NCBI RefSeq assembly: GCF_002157505.1
Contig: NZ_NFSC01000030.1
Location: 1 to 64,000, forward strand
DNA from: Arthrobacter agilis
GTDB taxonomy: Bacteria; Actinomycetota; Actinomycetes; Actinomycetales; Micrococcaceae
Length of the DNA stretch: 64,000 nt
Reading direction: 5' to 3'
Shown here: positions 55,420 to 64,000 of the stretch, piece after piece
Position numbering within the stretch: position 1 is the stretch's first letter
Layout: every line of letters starts with the position of its first letter
The notes under the pieces: model-generated
Seen by the model: the letters and a program-made list of their open reading frames with translations, nothing else
What the model was told of the DNA's origin: nothing
The model's database searches: none
Made by a program: the position numbers and the translations under genes

Positions 55420-56970
55420 ATGGCCCTCCTCGACAAGCTCCCCTCGCGGATCCTGACCGTGCGCGGCTGGGGCTTCATCCTCACCGCCGTCGTGGCCCTG
55501 CTGTTCGCGCAGGTCCTGGGCCGGCGCGACCTCCTGTACGTGGGCGTGCTGCTCCTGGCGCTGCCGCTGGCCTCGCTGATCGTGCTGAGGCTCGTCAAGC
55601 CCCGGTTCACGGTGGCCCGCCGCTTCCAGCCGCAGTCCATGGAGATCGGCTCGACGACGACGGTCACCCTCTCCCTCACCGCCGCGGTCACGGGAGGCGC
55701 GAGCGTCTCGATGGAGGAGCAGCTGCCCGCCCGCTTCGGCCAGGCACCCCAGTTCACGTACCCCTCGCGCAATCCCCGGAACGGTGTCTCCCTCTACGAG
55801 TACCGGCTTCGTTCCACCTCGCGCGGGGTCTACGACATCGGCCCGGTCACCGCGGAGTTCACCGACCCGTTCGGGCTCGGGAAGTCACGGCACGTGCTCG
55901 GCGGCACGGCTGCCCTCGTGGTCACCCCGGCTCCCGTCGAACTGCTGGCCTCCGCACTCTCGGGGTCCCGCGGCAACGACGGCATGGCCACCACCCACCG
56001 CCAGGCGAACCCCAGCGACGACGACGTCATGACGCGCGAGTACCGGCACGGGGACTCGATGCGGCGCGTCCACTGGGCTGCGACGGCGCGCCACAGCGAG
56101 CTCATGGTGCGGCAGGAGGAATCCGTGACCACACCGCAGGCCACCCTGCTGATGGATCAGCGGCACCACAGCTTCAGTACGGGCTTCAGCGTGGCCTTCG
56201 GCAGCGACGGAGCCGGTGGCAACGGGCTCTCCAGCTCCCCGACCTTCGAGTGGGCCGTCACCGCGGTCATGTCCATCAGCGCACACCTGCTGGAGCGCAA
56301 CTATGCCCTGCGGTTCCTCGACCACCACGGTGCCCCCGCACTGCTGCACTCGCCGTCCGCGCCGTTCCCGGCCGATGAGGAGCACCAGGGCCCGGGCGCC
56401 GTCGCCGGGATCGCGGAGGGTCTTGCCGCCCTCGAACTCGCTCCGGAGACGGGGCGCCGGCCTTCGACCGAGGAGTACGGGAGTACGGCGGTCCGGGCCG
56501 GCGAGGCGGCCCGCAGTGCCGTGCGCCGCATCCGCAGCACTGCGGCCGAGACGTCCCAGGCGGCGTCCCATGCAGCCTTCGGGGACGACCTGCTCGACAA
56601 GCTGGTCGCGACCCGCCACCGCGGACCCCTCATCGCCGTCCTCGGCCTCATCACCCTGGACGAGGCACGGGCGCTCGCGTCGGCGTCCGACTACGGGTCG
56701 GCGTCGTACGCCATCATCTCGTCCGAGCGGCCCGCCGATTCGCGGCGGCAGCTCGACATCCTGCGGGACGCCGGCTGGCATGCGGCGGCCGCGTCCCCCT
56801 CAGCGGAGCTGCCCGCAGTCTGGGCAGGGCTCGAGAACGCGGTCGGCCAGGCATCCGTCCCCTCCAGCACGTCCTCCACCTCTTCCTCCGCTTCTTCCAG
56901 CACGGCGCCGGCCCGCTCCCCGCACCGCGCCCACCCTTCCCGAGACACTTCGCACAGAGGACCGGCATGA
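55420..56970 (+). CDS. DUF58 domain membrane protein
   Basis: 516 residues with two membrane helices near the N-terminus (about 14-56), an Ig-like extracytoplasmic or peripheral segment, and the DUF58 signature EYRHGDSMRRVHWAATARHSE, which resembles a von Willebrand/metal-adhesion fold. The C-terminal 60 residues are Ser/Thr/Pro-rich. Partner of the MoxR ATPase, 42 bp upstream; overlaps the next gene by 4 bp. Role in cell-envelope complex assembly is presumed from the conserved neighbourhood. Confidence 0.92.
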   Translation: MALLDKLPSRILTVRGWGFILTAVVALLFAQVLGRRDLLYVGVLLLALPLASLIVLRLVKPRFTVARRFQPQSMEIGSTTTVTLSLTAAVTGGASVSMEEQLPARFGQAPQFTYPSRNPRNGVSLYEYRLRSTSRGVYDIGPVTAEFTDPFGLGKSRHVLGGTAALVVTPAPVELLASALSGSRGNDGMATTHRQANPSDDDVMTREYRHGDSMRRVHWAATARHSELMVRQEESVTTPQATLLMDQRHHSFSTGFSVAFGSDGAGGNGLSSSPTFEWAVTAVMSISAHLLERNYALRFLDHHGAPALLHSPSAPFPADEEHQGPGAVAGIAEGLAALELAPETGRRPSTEEYGSTAVRAGEAARSAVRRIRSTAAETSQAASHAAFGDDLLDKLVATRHRGPLIAVLGLITLDEARALASASDYGSASYAIISSERPADSRRQLDILRDAGWHAAAASPSAELPAVWAGLENAVGQASVPSSTSSTSSSASSSTAPARSPHRAHPSRDTSHRGPA

Positions 56971-59393
56971 CCTCGACACTCTCCCGCCCGGCACCCGCCC
57001 CCGCACCGGTGCCCCCTACGCCGGGCCAGCCAACCCCCGCCGCCGATCCCTGGCACTGGTCCGTGACGGGCGCATCCCTCCTCGCCGTCCTCGCCGCGAC
57101 CACCAGCCTCAACGGCGTCGTGGAACCCTGGACGTGGCTGATGCCCGTGCTCCGCACGCTTGTCCCCGTGCTGCTGGCAATGGCACTGACACGGGCCCTC
57201 CGCCTGAGCGCCGTGCTGGCCCCCCTCGCGGGCGTGCTCGCGCTCATCGGCGCCCTCACCGCCCAGTTCTTCCCGCGGCAGAGCATCCTCGGCGTCGTGC
57301 CGGGGCCGGGAACCTCGCTCCAGCTCCAGCGCCTCCTCGCCCAGGCCGAGGAGACCGTCGTCTCCCAGGTGGCTCCCGTGCTGCCCGGCGCCGGGATCTT
57401 CCTCGTCACGTGCGCAGCCCTGGGGCTCATCGCCATCATCGTGGACCTCTTCGCGGTGACGATGCGCATGCCGGCCGCAAGCGGCCTCGGGCTCATCACC
57501 GTCATGGTCGCGCCGGCCATCGTGAAGCCCAACGGCGTCGGGATGTTCGCCTTCATCACCACCGTCCTGGCCTACCTGCTGCTCCTCGCCGTGGCGCAGT
57601 GGCGCGAGAACCGGCTCGCATCGGGCGGCGCGCGGGCATCCTCGGGCTTTGCGGGCCGGAGCATGATCATCGGCGCGGCAGCCCTCGCCGTGACCGTGAT
57701 CCTGCCGCTCTTCGTCCCCGGCTTCAACTCCGGGGCCTTCCCCCAGGGCGCGCGCCTGAACGTGTGGGGCAACGCCACCGGACTGAATCCCGCAGTGACG
57801 CTCGGCAACGACCTCCGCAATCCCACGGGCTTCGGACGGATCGCCTACTCCACCAACTCGGACACCCCTTTGTACCTCCGGGCGGTCACCCTCGAGGACT
57901 TCAGCGGCAGGCGGTGGGAGCCCGACCAGAGGATCGGGGACCGCGAACGGGGCGTCTCCGAGATCGGGGAGGAACAGGGCGAGCCTGAAATCGCACCGGA
58001 GTCAGAGACCGTCTTCACCCGCATCACCACGCAGAGCTACGCGAGCCCCTGGCTCCTGGCACCCTATTCGCCGGTGGGCGTCTCGAACCTCCTGGGTTCC
58101 TGGGCCTGGGACCCGGCCAACCTGTCCATCCTCGCCACGGACGGAGGCTCGACGGCGCGCCAGCGGTACCTCGTGGAGAGCCGTTCGGCGGAGCTCACCC
58201 GCGACGGGCTCGGCGCCATCCGGCCCTCGGACCCCGACGTCGTCCCGGAAATCTTCACGCAGTTGCCGAAGGACACGCCGGACATCGTGCGCACCACGAC
58301 CGAGGAGGTCGCCGGCGACTTCGTGAACCCCTACGACAAGGCGCTCGCGATCCAGAGCTTCCTGCGTGGCCCCGACTTCACCTACTCGGTGGAAGCACCC
58401 GTCGACGGCGGGTACGACGGCAGCGGCATGGACGTGATGGCGCGGTTCCTCGAGTCGAAGTCCGGGTACTGCGTGCATTACGCGGGGACGATGGCCGTCA
58501 TGGCCCGAGCGGCCGGAATCCCGAGCCGCATCGCCATCGGCTACACGCCCGGCAGCCCCACGGGCAACACGGAGGAAGGCCCCGAGGGGACGGAGCTGCG
58601 CGAATTCATCGTCGACTCCCGTAACGCTCACGCATGGCCGGAGCTGTACTTCGAGGGCGTGGGGTGGGTCCAGTTCGAACCGACCCCGTCGCGCGGCGTC
58701 GTTCCCACGTATGCCCAGCAGGCGTTCGCGCCGGTCGGGCCCCGCGCCGACGATACCGACTCGCTCAACCCCGGCGGCCTCCCCGACGTGTCCGGGCAGT
58801 CGGGATCGACGGCGGAGGGGTCGGACGCGGCCGACGACGCCGGAGCGAACGGGCCCTCCGACGAGGCACGGCCCGTCGACGGCCTGCTCGCCGTCACGGG
58901 CATCGCACTGTTGGCCTTCCTGCCGTTCCTCGCCCGCACGGCCAGGACGAGGTCGCGCCGGCGGGCCGTAGCCGGAACCGACGGCGCCGCAGACACCAGT
59001 GGTGCCGCGACCGCAGCGTGGGCCGAGACGACGGAGATCGCCGGCGACTACGGCTTCCCGCTTCAGCCCACGGACACGCCGCGCACCTTCGCCGGCCGCC
59101 TCGCCCGCGATGCCACCCTTGCAACAGAACCGGCCACCTCCCTCGCGCGGCTGAGGACCGCCTTCGAGTACGAGGAGTACGCCGGGCAGGGCGCGGGCAG
59201 CGGTTTGCCCGGCATCTCCGGCGGCATCCGGTCGCCGGCGACCCTGGCACGGCCCACGGCGCTCCCCCGATGGGACGACGTCGACACCCTCACCCGCGCT
59301 CTGCGCAGCGGCAGTTCCTTGCGCACCAGGATCCGGGCGCGGCTGTTCCCGCAGTCACTCCTCAACCGCTTCCGGAGCAGCGTCCGCGGCTGA
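56967..59393 (+). CDS. transglutaminase-like membrane protein (TgpA type, DUF3488)
   Basis: 808 residues: a Pro-rich start, about six membrane helices (30-235), a large outer domain and a transglutaminase core with Cys502 in SKSGYCVHYAGTMAV and His555 in RNAHAWPELYFEGVGWVQFEP. A Ser/Gly linker, another helix near 640 and a cytoplasmic tail follow. Family knowledge places it with MoxR and DUF58 in one operon; substrates are unknown. ATG 56967 overlaps the DUF58 stop (ATGA). Confidence 0.93.
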   Translation: MTSTLSRPAPAPAPVPPTPGQPTPAADPWHWSVTGASLLAVLAATTSLNGVVEPWTWLMPVLRTLVPVLLAMALTRALRLSAVLAPLAGVLALIGALTAQFFPRQSILGVVPGPGTSLQLQRLLAQAEETVVSQVAPVLPGAGIFLVTCAALGLIAIIVDLFAVTMRMPAASGLGLITVMVAPAIVKPNGVGMFAFITTVLAYLLLLAVAQWRENRLASGGARASSGFAGRSMIIGAAALAVTVILPLFVPGFNSGAFPQGARLNVWGNATGLNPAVTLGNDLRNPTGFGRIAYSTNSDTPLYLRAVTLEDFSGRRWEPDQRIGDRERGVSEIGEEQGEPEIAPESETVFTRITTQSYASPWLLAPYSPVGVSNLLGSWAWDPANLSILATDGGSTARQRYLVESRSAELTRDGLGAIRPSDPDVVPEIFTQLPKDTPDIVRTTTEEVAGDFVNPYDKALAIQSFLRGPDFTYSVEAPVDGGYDGSGMDVMARFLESKSGYCVHYAGTMAVMARAAGIPSRIAIGYTPGSPTGNTEEGPEGTELREFIVDSRNAHAWPELYFEGVGWVQFEPTPSRGVVPTYAQQAFAPVGPRADDTDSLNPGGLPDVSGQSGSTAEGSDAADDAGANGPSDEARPVDGLLAVTGIALLAFLPFLARTARTRSRRRAVAGTDGAADTSGAATAAWAETTEIAGDYGFPLQPTDTPRTFAGRLARDATLATEPATSLARLRTAFEYEEYAGQGAGSGLPGISGGIRSPATLARPTALPRWDDVDTLTRALRSGSSLRTRIRARLFPQSLLNRFRSSVRG

Positions 59394-59479
59394 GGCACGG
59401 GCCGGGCCGGGCGGGGGCCGGGCGCCTTTCAGCAACCGGGCCAACCTCCCCGGAGGAGTACCTGATCCGACACAAGAAA

Positions 59480-59521
59480 GACCCGCAGCGTCGTCGTCCG
59501 TGGACGACGACGCTGCGGGTC
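59480..59521 (+). terminator. 18-bp perfect terminator hairpin
   Basis: GACCCGCAGCGTCGTCGT, loop CCGTGG, ACGACGACGCTGCGGGTC, followed by CGATTTT. Ends the MoxR-DUF58-transglutaminase operon. Confidence 0.9.
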
Positions 59522-59531
59522 CGATTTTCAT

Positions 59532-59564
59532 CCCGGTCAGGACACAGAGGACGTCCTGACCGGG
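59532..59564 (-). terminator. terminator for the minus-strand dehydrogenase gene
   Basis: CCCGGTCAGGAC and GTCCTGACCGGG form a 12-bp stem around a 9-nt loop; on the minus strand the sequence runs on into GATGAAAATCGG. It lies 54 bp past the dehydrogenase stop. Confidence 0.65.
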
Positions 59565-59617
59565 CGCGCGCGGTTCATGATGCAGTGAGGCATCCAAGAG
59601 GACGCCCCGGAGGACGC

Positions 59618-61099
59618 CTAGGAGGCGTACGGGTTCGCGATGCCCACGTACTGGGTGTAGAGGTACTCCTCGATTCCCTCGGCGCCGCCCTCACGCCCGA
59701 GGCCGGACTGCTTCACGCCGCCGAAGGGAGCGGCAGCGTTGGACACGACGCCCGCGTTCAGGCCCATCATGCCCGTCTCGAGCCGCTCGCCCATGCGGAG
59801 CCCGCGGTTGAAGTCGCGCGTGAAGACGTAGGCCACCAGCCCGTACTCCGTGTCGTTGGCAAGCTCCACCGCCTCGTCCTCGGTGCGGAAGGTGACGATC
59901 GGCGCGACCGGACCGAAGATCTCCTCCTGCATGATGCGGGCGGACCGGGGCACGTTCTTGAGCACCGTGGCCTGGTAGAAGTAGCCGTCGCCCGTCACGG
60001 GCGATCCGCCGGTCACTGTCTCCGCGCCGGCACCGACGGCCGCGGTCACCAGTTCGTGCACCTTGTCGCGGCTCTTCTGGTCGATCAGGGGGCCGAGCTT
60101 CGACTCGTCCTCCGTGCCCCGGGCCGTGGTCATGCCCTCCATGCGCTCGGCGAGCGCCGCGGCGAACCGATCCGCGACGGACTCGTGGACGATGAAGCGG
60201 TTGGCGGCAGTGCAGGCCTCTCCCATGTTCCGGAGCTTGGCGAGCATTGCGCCGTTGACCGCAGCGTCGAGGTCGGCGTCCTCGAACACCAGGAACGGCG
60301 CGTTGCCACCGAGTTCCATCGAGGTCCGCAGCACGTTCTTCGAAGCCGCTGCGAGGAGGTTGCGTCCCACGGGCGTGGAACCCGTGAAGGAGAGCTTCCG
60401 CAGGCGCGGGTCCTCGATGAGCGGTCCGGTGACGGCACCCGCGGTGGTGGTGTTGACGATGTTGAGCACGCCGGCGGGAAGGCCGGCCTCCTGCAGGACC
60501 GTCGCGAACAGGGAGGACGTCAGCGGCGTGAGGTTCGCCGGCTTGAGCACCATGGTGCAGCCCGCCGCGACCGCGGGTGCGATCTTCCGGGTGGCCATGG
60601 CCAGCGGGAAGTTCCAGGGCGTGATGAGCAGGCAGGGTCCCACCGGCTTCTTGTTCACGAGCAGCCGCGACTTGCCGTCGGGCGACATCGAGTAGCGGCC
60701 GGAGGTACGCACGGCCTCCTCGGAGAACCAGCGCAGGAATTCGGCGCCGTAGGTGACCTCGCCGCGGGCTTCGGCCAGCGGCTTGCCCATTTCGAGGGTC
60801 ATCAGGAGTGCGAACTCGTCGGCACGCGCGGTGACCATGTCGAAAGCGCGGCGCAGGATCTCGCCACGCTCGCGGGGAGCGGTGCGCGCCCAGTCGGCCT
60901 GTGCTGCGGCGGCGGCGTCGAGCGCAGCCATGCCGTCCTCCGGTGTGGCATCCGCGAGCGTGAGGAGGGTGCGTCCGGTCGAGGGGTCCTCGACGTTGAA
61001 GGTCGCGCCCGAGGACGATGCCCGCCACTCCCCGTCGATGAAGAGCCCCGTGGGCACCTTGTCGAGTACTGCCTTCTCCTGGTCGGCCGTGACAGCCAT
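59618..61099 (-). CDS. gabD: NAD(P)-dependent aldehyde dehydrogenase, succinate-semialdehyde type
   Basis: Oxidises succinate semialdehyde (or a related aldehyde) to the acid, feeding GABA carbon to the TCA cycle. The 493 residues have TPWNFPLAMATRKIAPAVAA, LKPANLTPLTS, FTGSTPVGRNLL, ELGGNAPFLVFEDADLD (catalytic Glu) and NMGEACTAANRF (catalytic Cys), and end in the PFGGVKQSGLGREGG signature. ATG 61099 with GGAG at 7 bp is preferred to the longer frame. No GABA transaminase neighbour is present, so substrate is by homology only. Confidence 0.88.
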   Translation of the reverse strand: MAVTADQEKAVLDKVPTGLFIDGEWRASSSGATFNVEDPSTGRTLLTLADATPEDGMAALDAAAAAQADWARTAPRERGEILRRAFDMVTARADEFALLMTLEMGKPLAEARGEVTYGAEFLRWFSEEAVRTSGRYSMSPDGKSRLLVNKKPVGPCLLITPWNFPLAMATRKIAPAVAAGCTMVLKPANLTPLTSSLFATVLQEAGLPAGVLNIVNTTTAGAVTGPLIEDPRLRKLSFTGSTPVGRNLLAAASKNVLRTSMELGGNAPFLVFEDADLDAAVNGAMLAKLRNMGEACTAANRFIVHESVADRFAAALAERMEGMTTARGTEDESKLGPLIDQKSRDKVHELVTAAVGAGAETVTGGSPVTGDGYFYQATVLKNVPRSARIMQEEIFGPVAPIVTFRTEDEAVELANDTEYGLVAYVFTRDFNRGLRMGERLETGMMGLNAGVVSNAAAPFGGVKQSGLGREGGAEGIEEYLYTQYVGIANPYAS

Positions 61100-61237
61100 A
61101 CTGAGCTCCTTCGCGAAGTTTCCGGGGCACATCCCGGTGGGGACATTCCCGCTCACGCTAGACCCGGCGGCGAAGCAGTGTCCAGTGAAGGGTGCACCGC
61201 GAAGTAGTGCTTCCTTTGGTCGAGTGCACAGCGCTGG

Positions 61238-62281
61238 TCAGCGCGCCGCGATCACCGCCGCGTACAGTTCTCGCTTGCTGACGCGGGTGTCAGCGGACAC
61301 GGCAGCGACGGCATCCTTGAGCCTCATGCCACCCTCGATGAGCGCGTTGACGTCCGCCACGTGGTCCTCCGGGCGGGTCGGAGCTGCCTCCGGCGCACCG
61401 GCGACGACGACGGCGATCTCGCCCCGCACCTCGGTGGCCTGAGTCCACTGGAGGAGCTCGAGGAGCGATCCCCGGATGACCTGCTCATGCACCTTGGTCA
61501 GCTCGCGGGCCACCGCTGCCGGGCGGTCGGACCCGAAGGCCTGCTGCAGCGAGCGCAGCATCGGCTCGAGGCGATGCGGTGCCTCGAAGAAGACCATCGT
61601 GCGGCGCTCGGCAGCGAGGTCCGCCAGGCGTCCGGCGCGTACGCCGGGCTTCCGCGGGAGGAACCCCTCGAAGCAGAACCGGTCCGTGGGCAGACCGGAC
61701 AATGCCAGCGCCGCGAGGACGGCGGAGGCGCCCGGCACAGCAGTCAGGTCGAGGCCCTCCGCGACCGCTGCCTCGACGAGGCGGTAACCCGGGTCGGAGA
61801 CCGAGGGCATGCCGGCGTCGGTCACCATCAGGAGGGTGGCACCGTCGCGGACCAGATCGAGGAGTTCCGGCGTCCGCTCCCCCTCATTGTGTTCGTGATA
61901 GCTGATGACCCGGCCCGCCACCGTCACGCCGAGCGCCTGCACCAGGCGGTGCAGGCGGCGCGTGTCCTCCGCCGCGACGACGTCGGCGGACTGGAGCAGG
62001 CCGATCAGCCGTTCCGTCGCGTCGCCCATGTTGCCGATCGGGGTGGCAGCCAGGACGATGCGACCGCGCCCGCTGTCATCCCCGGCCGTCCCCCGGTACG
62101 CCGTCAGGGGCGCGCGGGCCTCCGCCTGGTCATCGGGAGTCTCGTCCGGGTGCTCGTCCGCCTGGCCATCAAGAGTCTCGTCCAGGTGCTCGTCCGCCTG
62201 GTCGTTCAGGTGCTCGTCCGGGCGCCCGGACGGGTCCTCGTGGCTGAGGTCGGGGGCGGCGTCGTCGTATGGCTGGTTCAC
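61238..62281 (-). CDS. rsmI: 16S rRNA (cytidine1402-2'-O)-methyltransferase
   Basis: SAM-dependent tetrapyrrole-methylase-fold enzyme that modifies C1402 in the decoding centre. The core starts RIVLAATPIGNMGDATERLI and continues with AAEDTRRLHRL, ISYHEHNEGER, VTDAGMPSVSDPGYRLVEA and LPTDRFCFEGFLPRK. The 347-residue product is longer than usual because about 55 residues of Asp/Glu/His repeats (DEHLNDQA, DEHLDETLDGQADEHPDE) precede the core. ATG 62281 is the only clear start. Divergent from the mannosyltransferase gene. Confidence 0.94.
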   Translation of the reverse strand: MNQPYDDAAPDLSHEDPSGRPDEHLNDQADEHLDETLDGQADEHPDETPDDQAEARAPLTAYRGTAGDDSGRGRIVLAATPIGNMGDATERLIGLLQSADVVAAEDTRRLHRLVQALGVTVAGRVISYHEHNEGERTPELLDLVRDGATLLMVTDAGMPSVSDPGYRLVEAAVAEGLDLTAVPGASAVLAALALSGLPTDRFCFEGFLPRKPGVRAGRLADLAAERRTMVFFEAPHRLEPMLRSLQQAFGSDRPAAVARELTKVHEQVIRGSLLELLQWTQATEVRGEIAVVVAGAPEAAPTRPEDHVADVNALIEGGMRLKDAVAAVSADTRVSKRELYAAVIAAR

Positions 62282-62372
62282 CGGTCCAGCCTAGCCGCCA
62301 TCGTAGGCGAGACCCATGGAACAGCCGGGCGTTGTGCAGAGCCTGCACAGGCACCGCCGGTAGCATGTCAGG

Positions 62373-64000
62373 GTGAGTTACACCGCCGTCCGTCCCCGGG
62401 GGGACAGTCCGAAGTACGGCGGGTCCTGGGTCCTTTCCCCCGGGTACGCCTACACACGCGATGCCCTGACCGCCCGCCTCCTCGGTGCCGCCTCCGCGGG
62501 AGGATCCCTCCGCTGGATCATCCCCCTTGCCGTGGCCCTGCTCGGCGGCGTGTTGCGCTTCATCCGGCTCGGCGAACCCGGATCGCTCGTCTTCGATGAG
62601 ACGTACTACGTCAAGGACGCCTACTCGATGCTGCAGTCGGGCTACGAGCGGGAATGGCCGGACAACGCGAACGACTCCTTCAACGCCGGCAACCCCGACG
62701 TGCTGCTCGACGCCCCGAACTACGTGGTCCACCCGCCCGTCGGCAAGTGGATGATCGCCTTCGGCATGCTGCTGTTCGGCTCCGACAACGCCTTCGGCTG
62801 GCGGTTCTCTGCCGCGGCGATCGGGACCCTGTCCGTCCTCCTGCTCGCCGTCGTCGCCCGGCGCCTGTTCGGCTCGGCACTCCTCGGGGCGGCCGCGGGG
62901 CTCCTCCTGGCCGTCGACGGCCACCACCTGGTGGAGTCGCGCACGTCGCTGCTCGACATCTTCCTGAGCTTCTGGCTCCTCGCCGCGTTCGCGGCCCTCC
63001 TCCTGGACCGCGACGACGGGCGACGACGCCTGGCCCGTCGTCTCGCCGCTCTCGCGGGGCGGAACGGTGACGGCCTGCCGACCCGTGCCGAACTGTCGTG
63101 GGGTCCCTTCCTCGGGTTCCGCCCCTGGCGCCTCGCTGCCGGTGTGTGCCTCGGGCTGGCGCTGGGCACCAAGTGGTCCGCCCTCCCGTTCATCGCCGCG
63201 TTCGGCCTGATGACGGTGGCGTGGGACATGAATGCCCGGCGCATCGCCGGTGTGCACCACTGGTTCCTCGGCGGCGCGGTTCGGGACGGCCTGCTCGCCT
63301 TCACGTGCATCATCCCCGTGGCACTGCTGACCTACCTGGGCACGTGGACGGGCTGGTTCCTCTCCGAGGACGCCTATGACCGGACGTGGGCCGAGCGGAA
63401 CCCGTCGGAGCAGTGGGGCTGGGTGCCGGACAGCCTGCGCTCCCTGGCCGAGTACCACCGCAGCGCCTACACGTTCCACCAGGGCCTCAGCTCGGACCAC
63501 CCCTACGAGGCGAGCGCGTGGTCCTGGCTGGTCATGGGCCGGCCGACGTCGTTCTACTACCAGAAGCCGACCGGTTGCGGGGCGGACGCCTGCTCGCAGG
63601 CCGTCACCGTGCTCGGCAACCCGCTCATCTGGTGGAGCGCCGCGCTGTCCCTGCTCGTGCTGCTGTTCTTCTGGCTCGGCCGGCGCGACTGGCGTGCCGC
63701 CGCCATCCTCACCGGCGTCGCGGCGGGCTACCTGCCCTGGTTCCTCTACCCGGAACGAACCACGTTCTACTTCTACGCGGTGGCCTTCGAGCCGTTCCTC
63801 GTCCTGTCGCTGGTCTACAGCCTCGGACTCGTGCTGGGCGGTCCGGGATCGGACCGGGCCCGGCGCCGAAGGGGTATCGTGCTGGTGGGGGTCTTCCTGG
63901 CCGCTTCCGTGGCCCTCTCGGCCTACTTCCTCCCGATCTGGACGGCCGAGATCATCCCCTATGACCAGTGGCGCATGCGCATGTGGCTGCCGAGCTGGAT
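62373..64000 (+). CDS. dolichyl/polyprenyl-phosphate-mannose protein O-mannosyltransferase (partial)
   Basis: GT39 membrane enzyme that mannosylates secreted proteins. GTG 62373 opens a frame of 542 codons that runs off the window. After a cytoplasmic start come RFIRLGEPGSLVFDETYYVK (the catalytic Asp-Glu loop), APNYVVHPPVGKWMIAFGML, VDGHHLVESRTSLLDIFLSF, LGTKWSALPFI and a SAWSWLVMGRPTSFYYQ loop, with about eleven helices seen so far. Only a C-terminal portion is missing. Bacterial homologues work on Sec-exported proteins such as Thr/Pro-rich surface proteins. Confidence 0.93.
   Translation, partial: MSYTAVRPRGDSPKYGGSWVLSPGYAYTRDALTARLLGAASAGGSLRWIIPLAVALLGGVLRFIRLGEPGSLVFDETYYVKDAYSMLQSGYEREWPDNANDSFNAGNPDVLLDAPNYVVHPPVGKWMIAFGMLLFGSDNAFGWRFSAAAIGTLSVLLLAVVARRLFGSALLGAAAGLLLAVDGHHLVESRTSLLDIFLSFWLLAAFAALLLDRDDGRRRLARRLAALAGRNGDGLPTRAELSWGPFLGFRPWRLAAGVCLGLALGTKWSALPFIAAFGLMTVAWDMNARRIAGVHHWFLGGAVRDGLLAFTCIIPVALLTYLGTWTGWFLSEDAYDRTWAERNPSEQWGWVPDSLRSLAEYHRSAYTFHQGLSSDHPYEASAWSWLVMGRPTSFYYQKPTGCGADACSQAVTVLGNPLIWWSAALSLLVLLFFWLGRRDWRAAAILTGVAAGYLPWFLYPERTTFYFYAVAFEPFLVLSLVYSLGLVLGGPGSDRARRRRGIVLVGVFLAASVALSAYFLPIWTAEIIPYDQWRMRMWLPSW

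Noticed and set aside
58634..61207. 857-codon plus-strand ORF
   Set aside because: Crosses two terminators and lies antisense to the aldehyde dehydrogenase; no protein features.
62169..63500. Minus-strand ORF of 443 codons
   Set aside because: Antisense to the protein mannosyltransferase, whose motifs are unmistakable on the plus strand.

Overview
The window looks like a chromosomal segment of a high-GC actinobacterium, most likely an Arthrobacter-type member of the Micrococcaceae. The support is high-GC housekeeping genes, frequent GTG/TTG starts, LANTG cell-wall sorting signals, and the marker genes tatD, rsmA/ksgA, ispE, glmU, prs, rplY and pth. These lie in the order familiar from other actinobacteria such as Mycobacterium tuberculosis, but with large insertions. 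Species-level identity cannot be read from the sequence.

Layout. (1) 1-2700: a duplicated 3' end of pth fused to a SipW-type signal-peptide remnant, about 1 kb of decayed DNA, then intact pth and rplY on the minus strand. (2) 2.9-34.7 kb: an accessory cell-surface island sitting between rplY and prs. Its left part (3-15.5 kb) is patchy and AT-richer, with a VanZ-like protein, two paralogous SGNH hydrolases, a polymerase/ligase, two acyltransferases, a low-molecular-weight tyrosine phosphatase, a broken IS5-family transposase, degraded small ORFs and long non-coding tracts. Its right part (15.5-26.9 kb) is a co-directional Wzx/Wzy-type exopolysaccharide operon: a WecG/TagA/CpsF transferase, a GT4 transferase, a hexapeptide acetyltransferase, a flippase, gmd-fcl for GDP-L-fucose, a tyrosine autokinase/chain-length regulator, the priming phosphoglycosyl transferase and a DUF4012 protein. 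Two small LANTG-anchored wall proteins follow, then two translationally coupled large LuxR/ATPase regulators on the opposite strand.

(3) 34.7-37.4 kb: prs and glmU overlap and are preceded by tRNA-Gln(UUG). (4) 38.4-47.8 kb: a minus-strand cluster of a membrane-spanning Hsp70-like protein, a LuxR regulator, an IniB-like repeat protein and two dynamin-like GTPases matching IniA and IniC in order and length. This is the most unusual system here. (5) 47.9-54.2 kb: a secreted GH26 hydrolase, an ABC-F ATPase, ispE, rsmA and tatD. The rpfB gene expected between tatD and rsmA is absent; its place holds a run of hairpins. (6) 54.3-59.4 kb: a MoxR/DUF58/transglutaminase operon. (7) 59.6-64 kb: an NAD(P)-dependent aldehyde dehydrogenase (succinate-semialdehyde type), rsmI with a repeat-rich N-terminal extension, and a protein O-mannosyltransferase gene cut by the window edge.

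How the parts fit. Sugar-nucleotide synthesis (gmd, fcl), priming, transfer, flipping, polymerisation, acylation and kinase/phosphatase control make a near-complete fucose-containing EPS pathway. The mannose-1-phosphate and GDP-mannose steps must come from elsewhere. The ini/Hsp70 cluster is inferred to be an envelope-stress or membrane-remodelling module controlled by its own LuxR protein.
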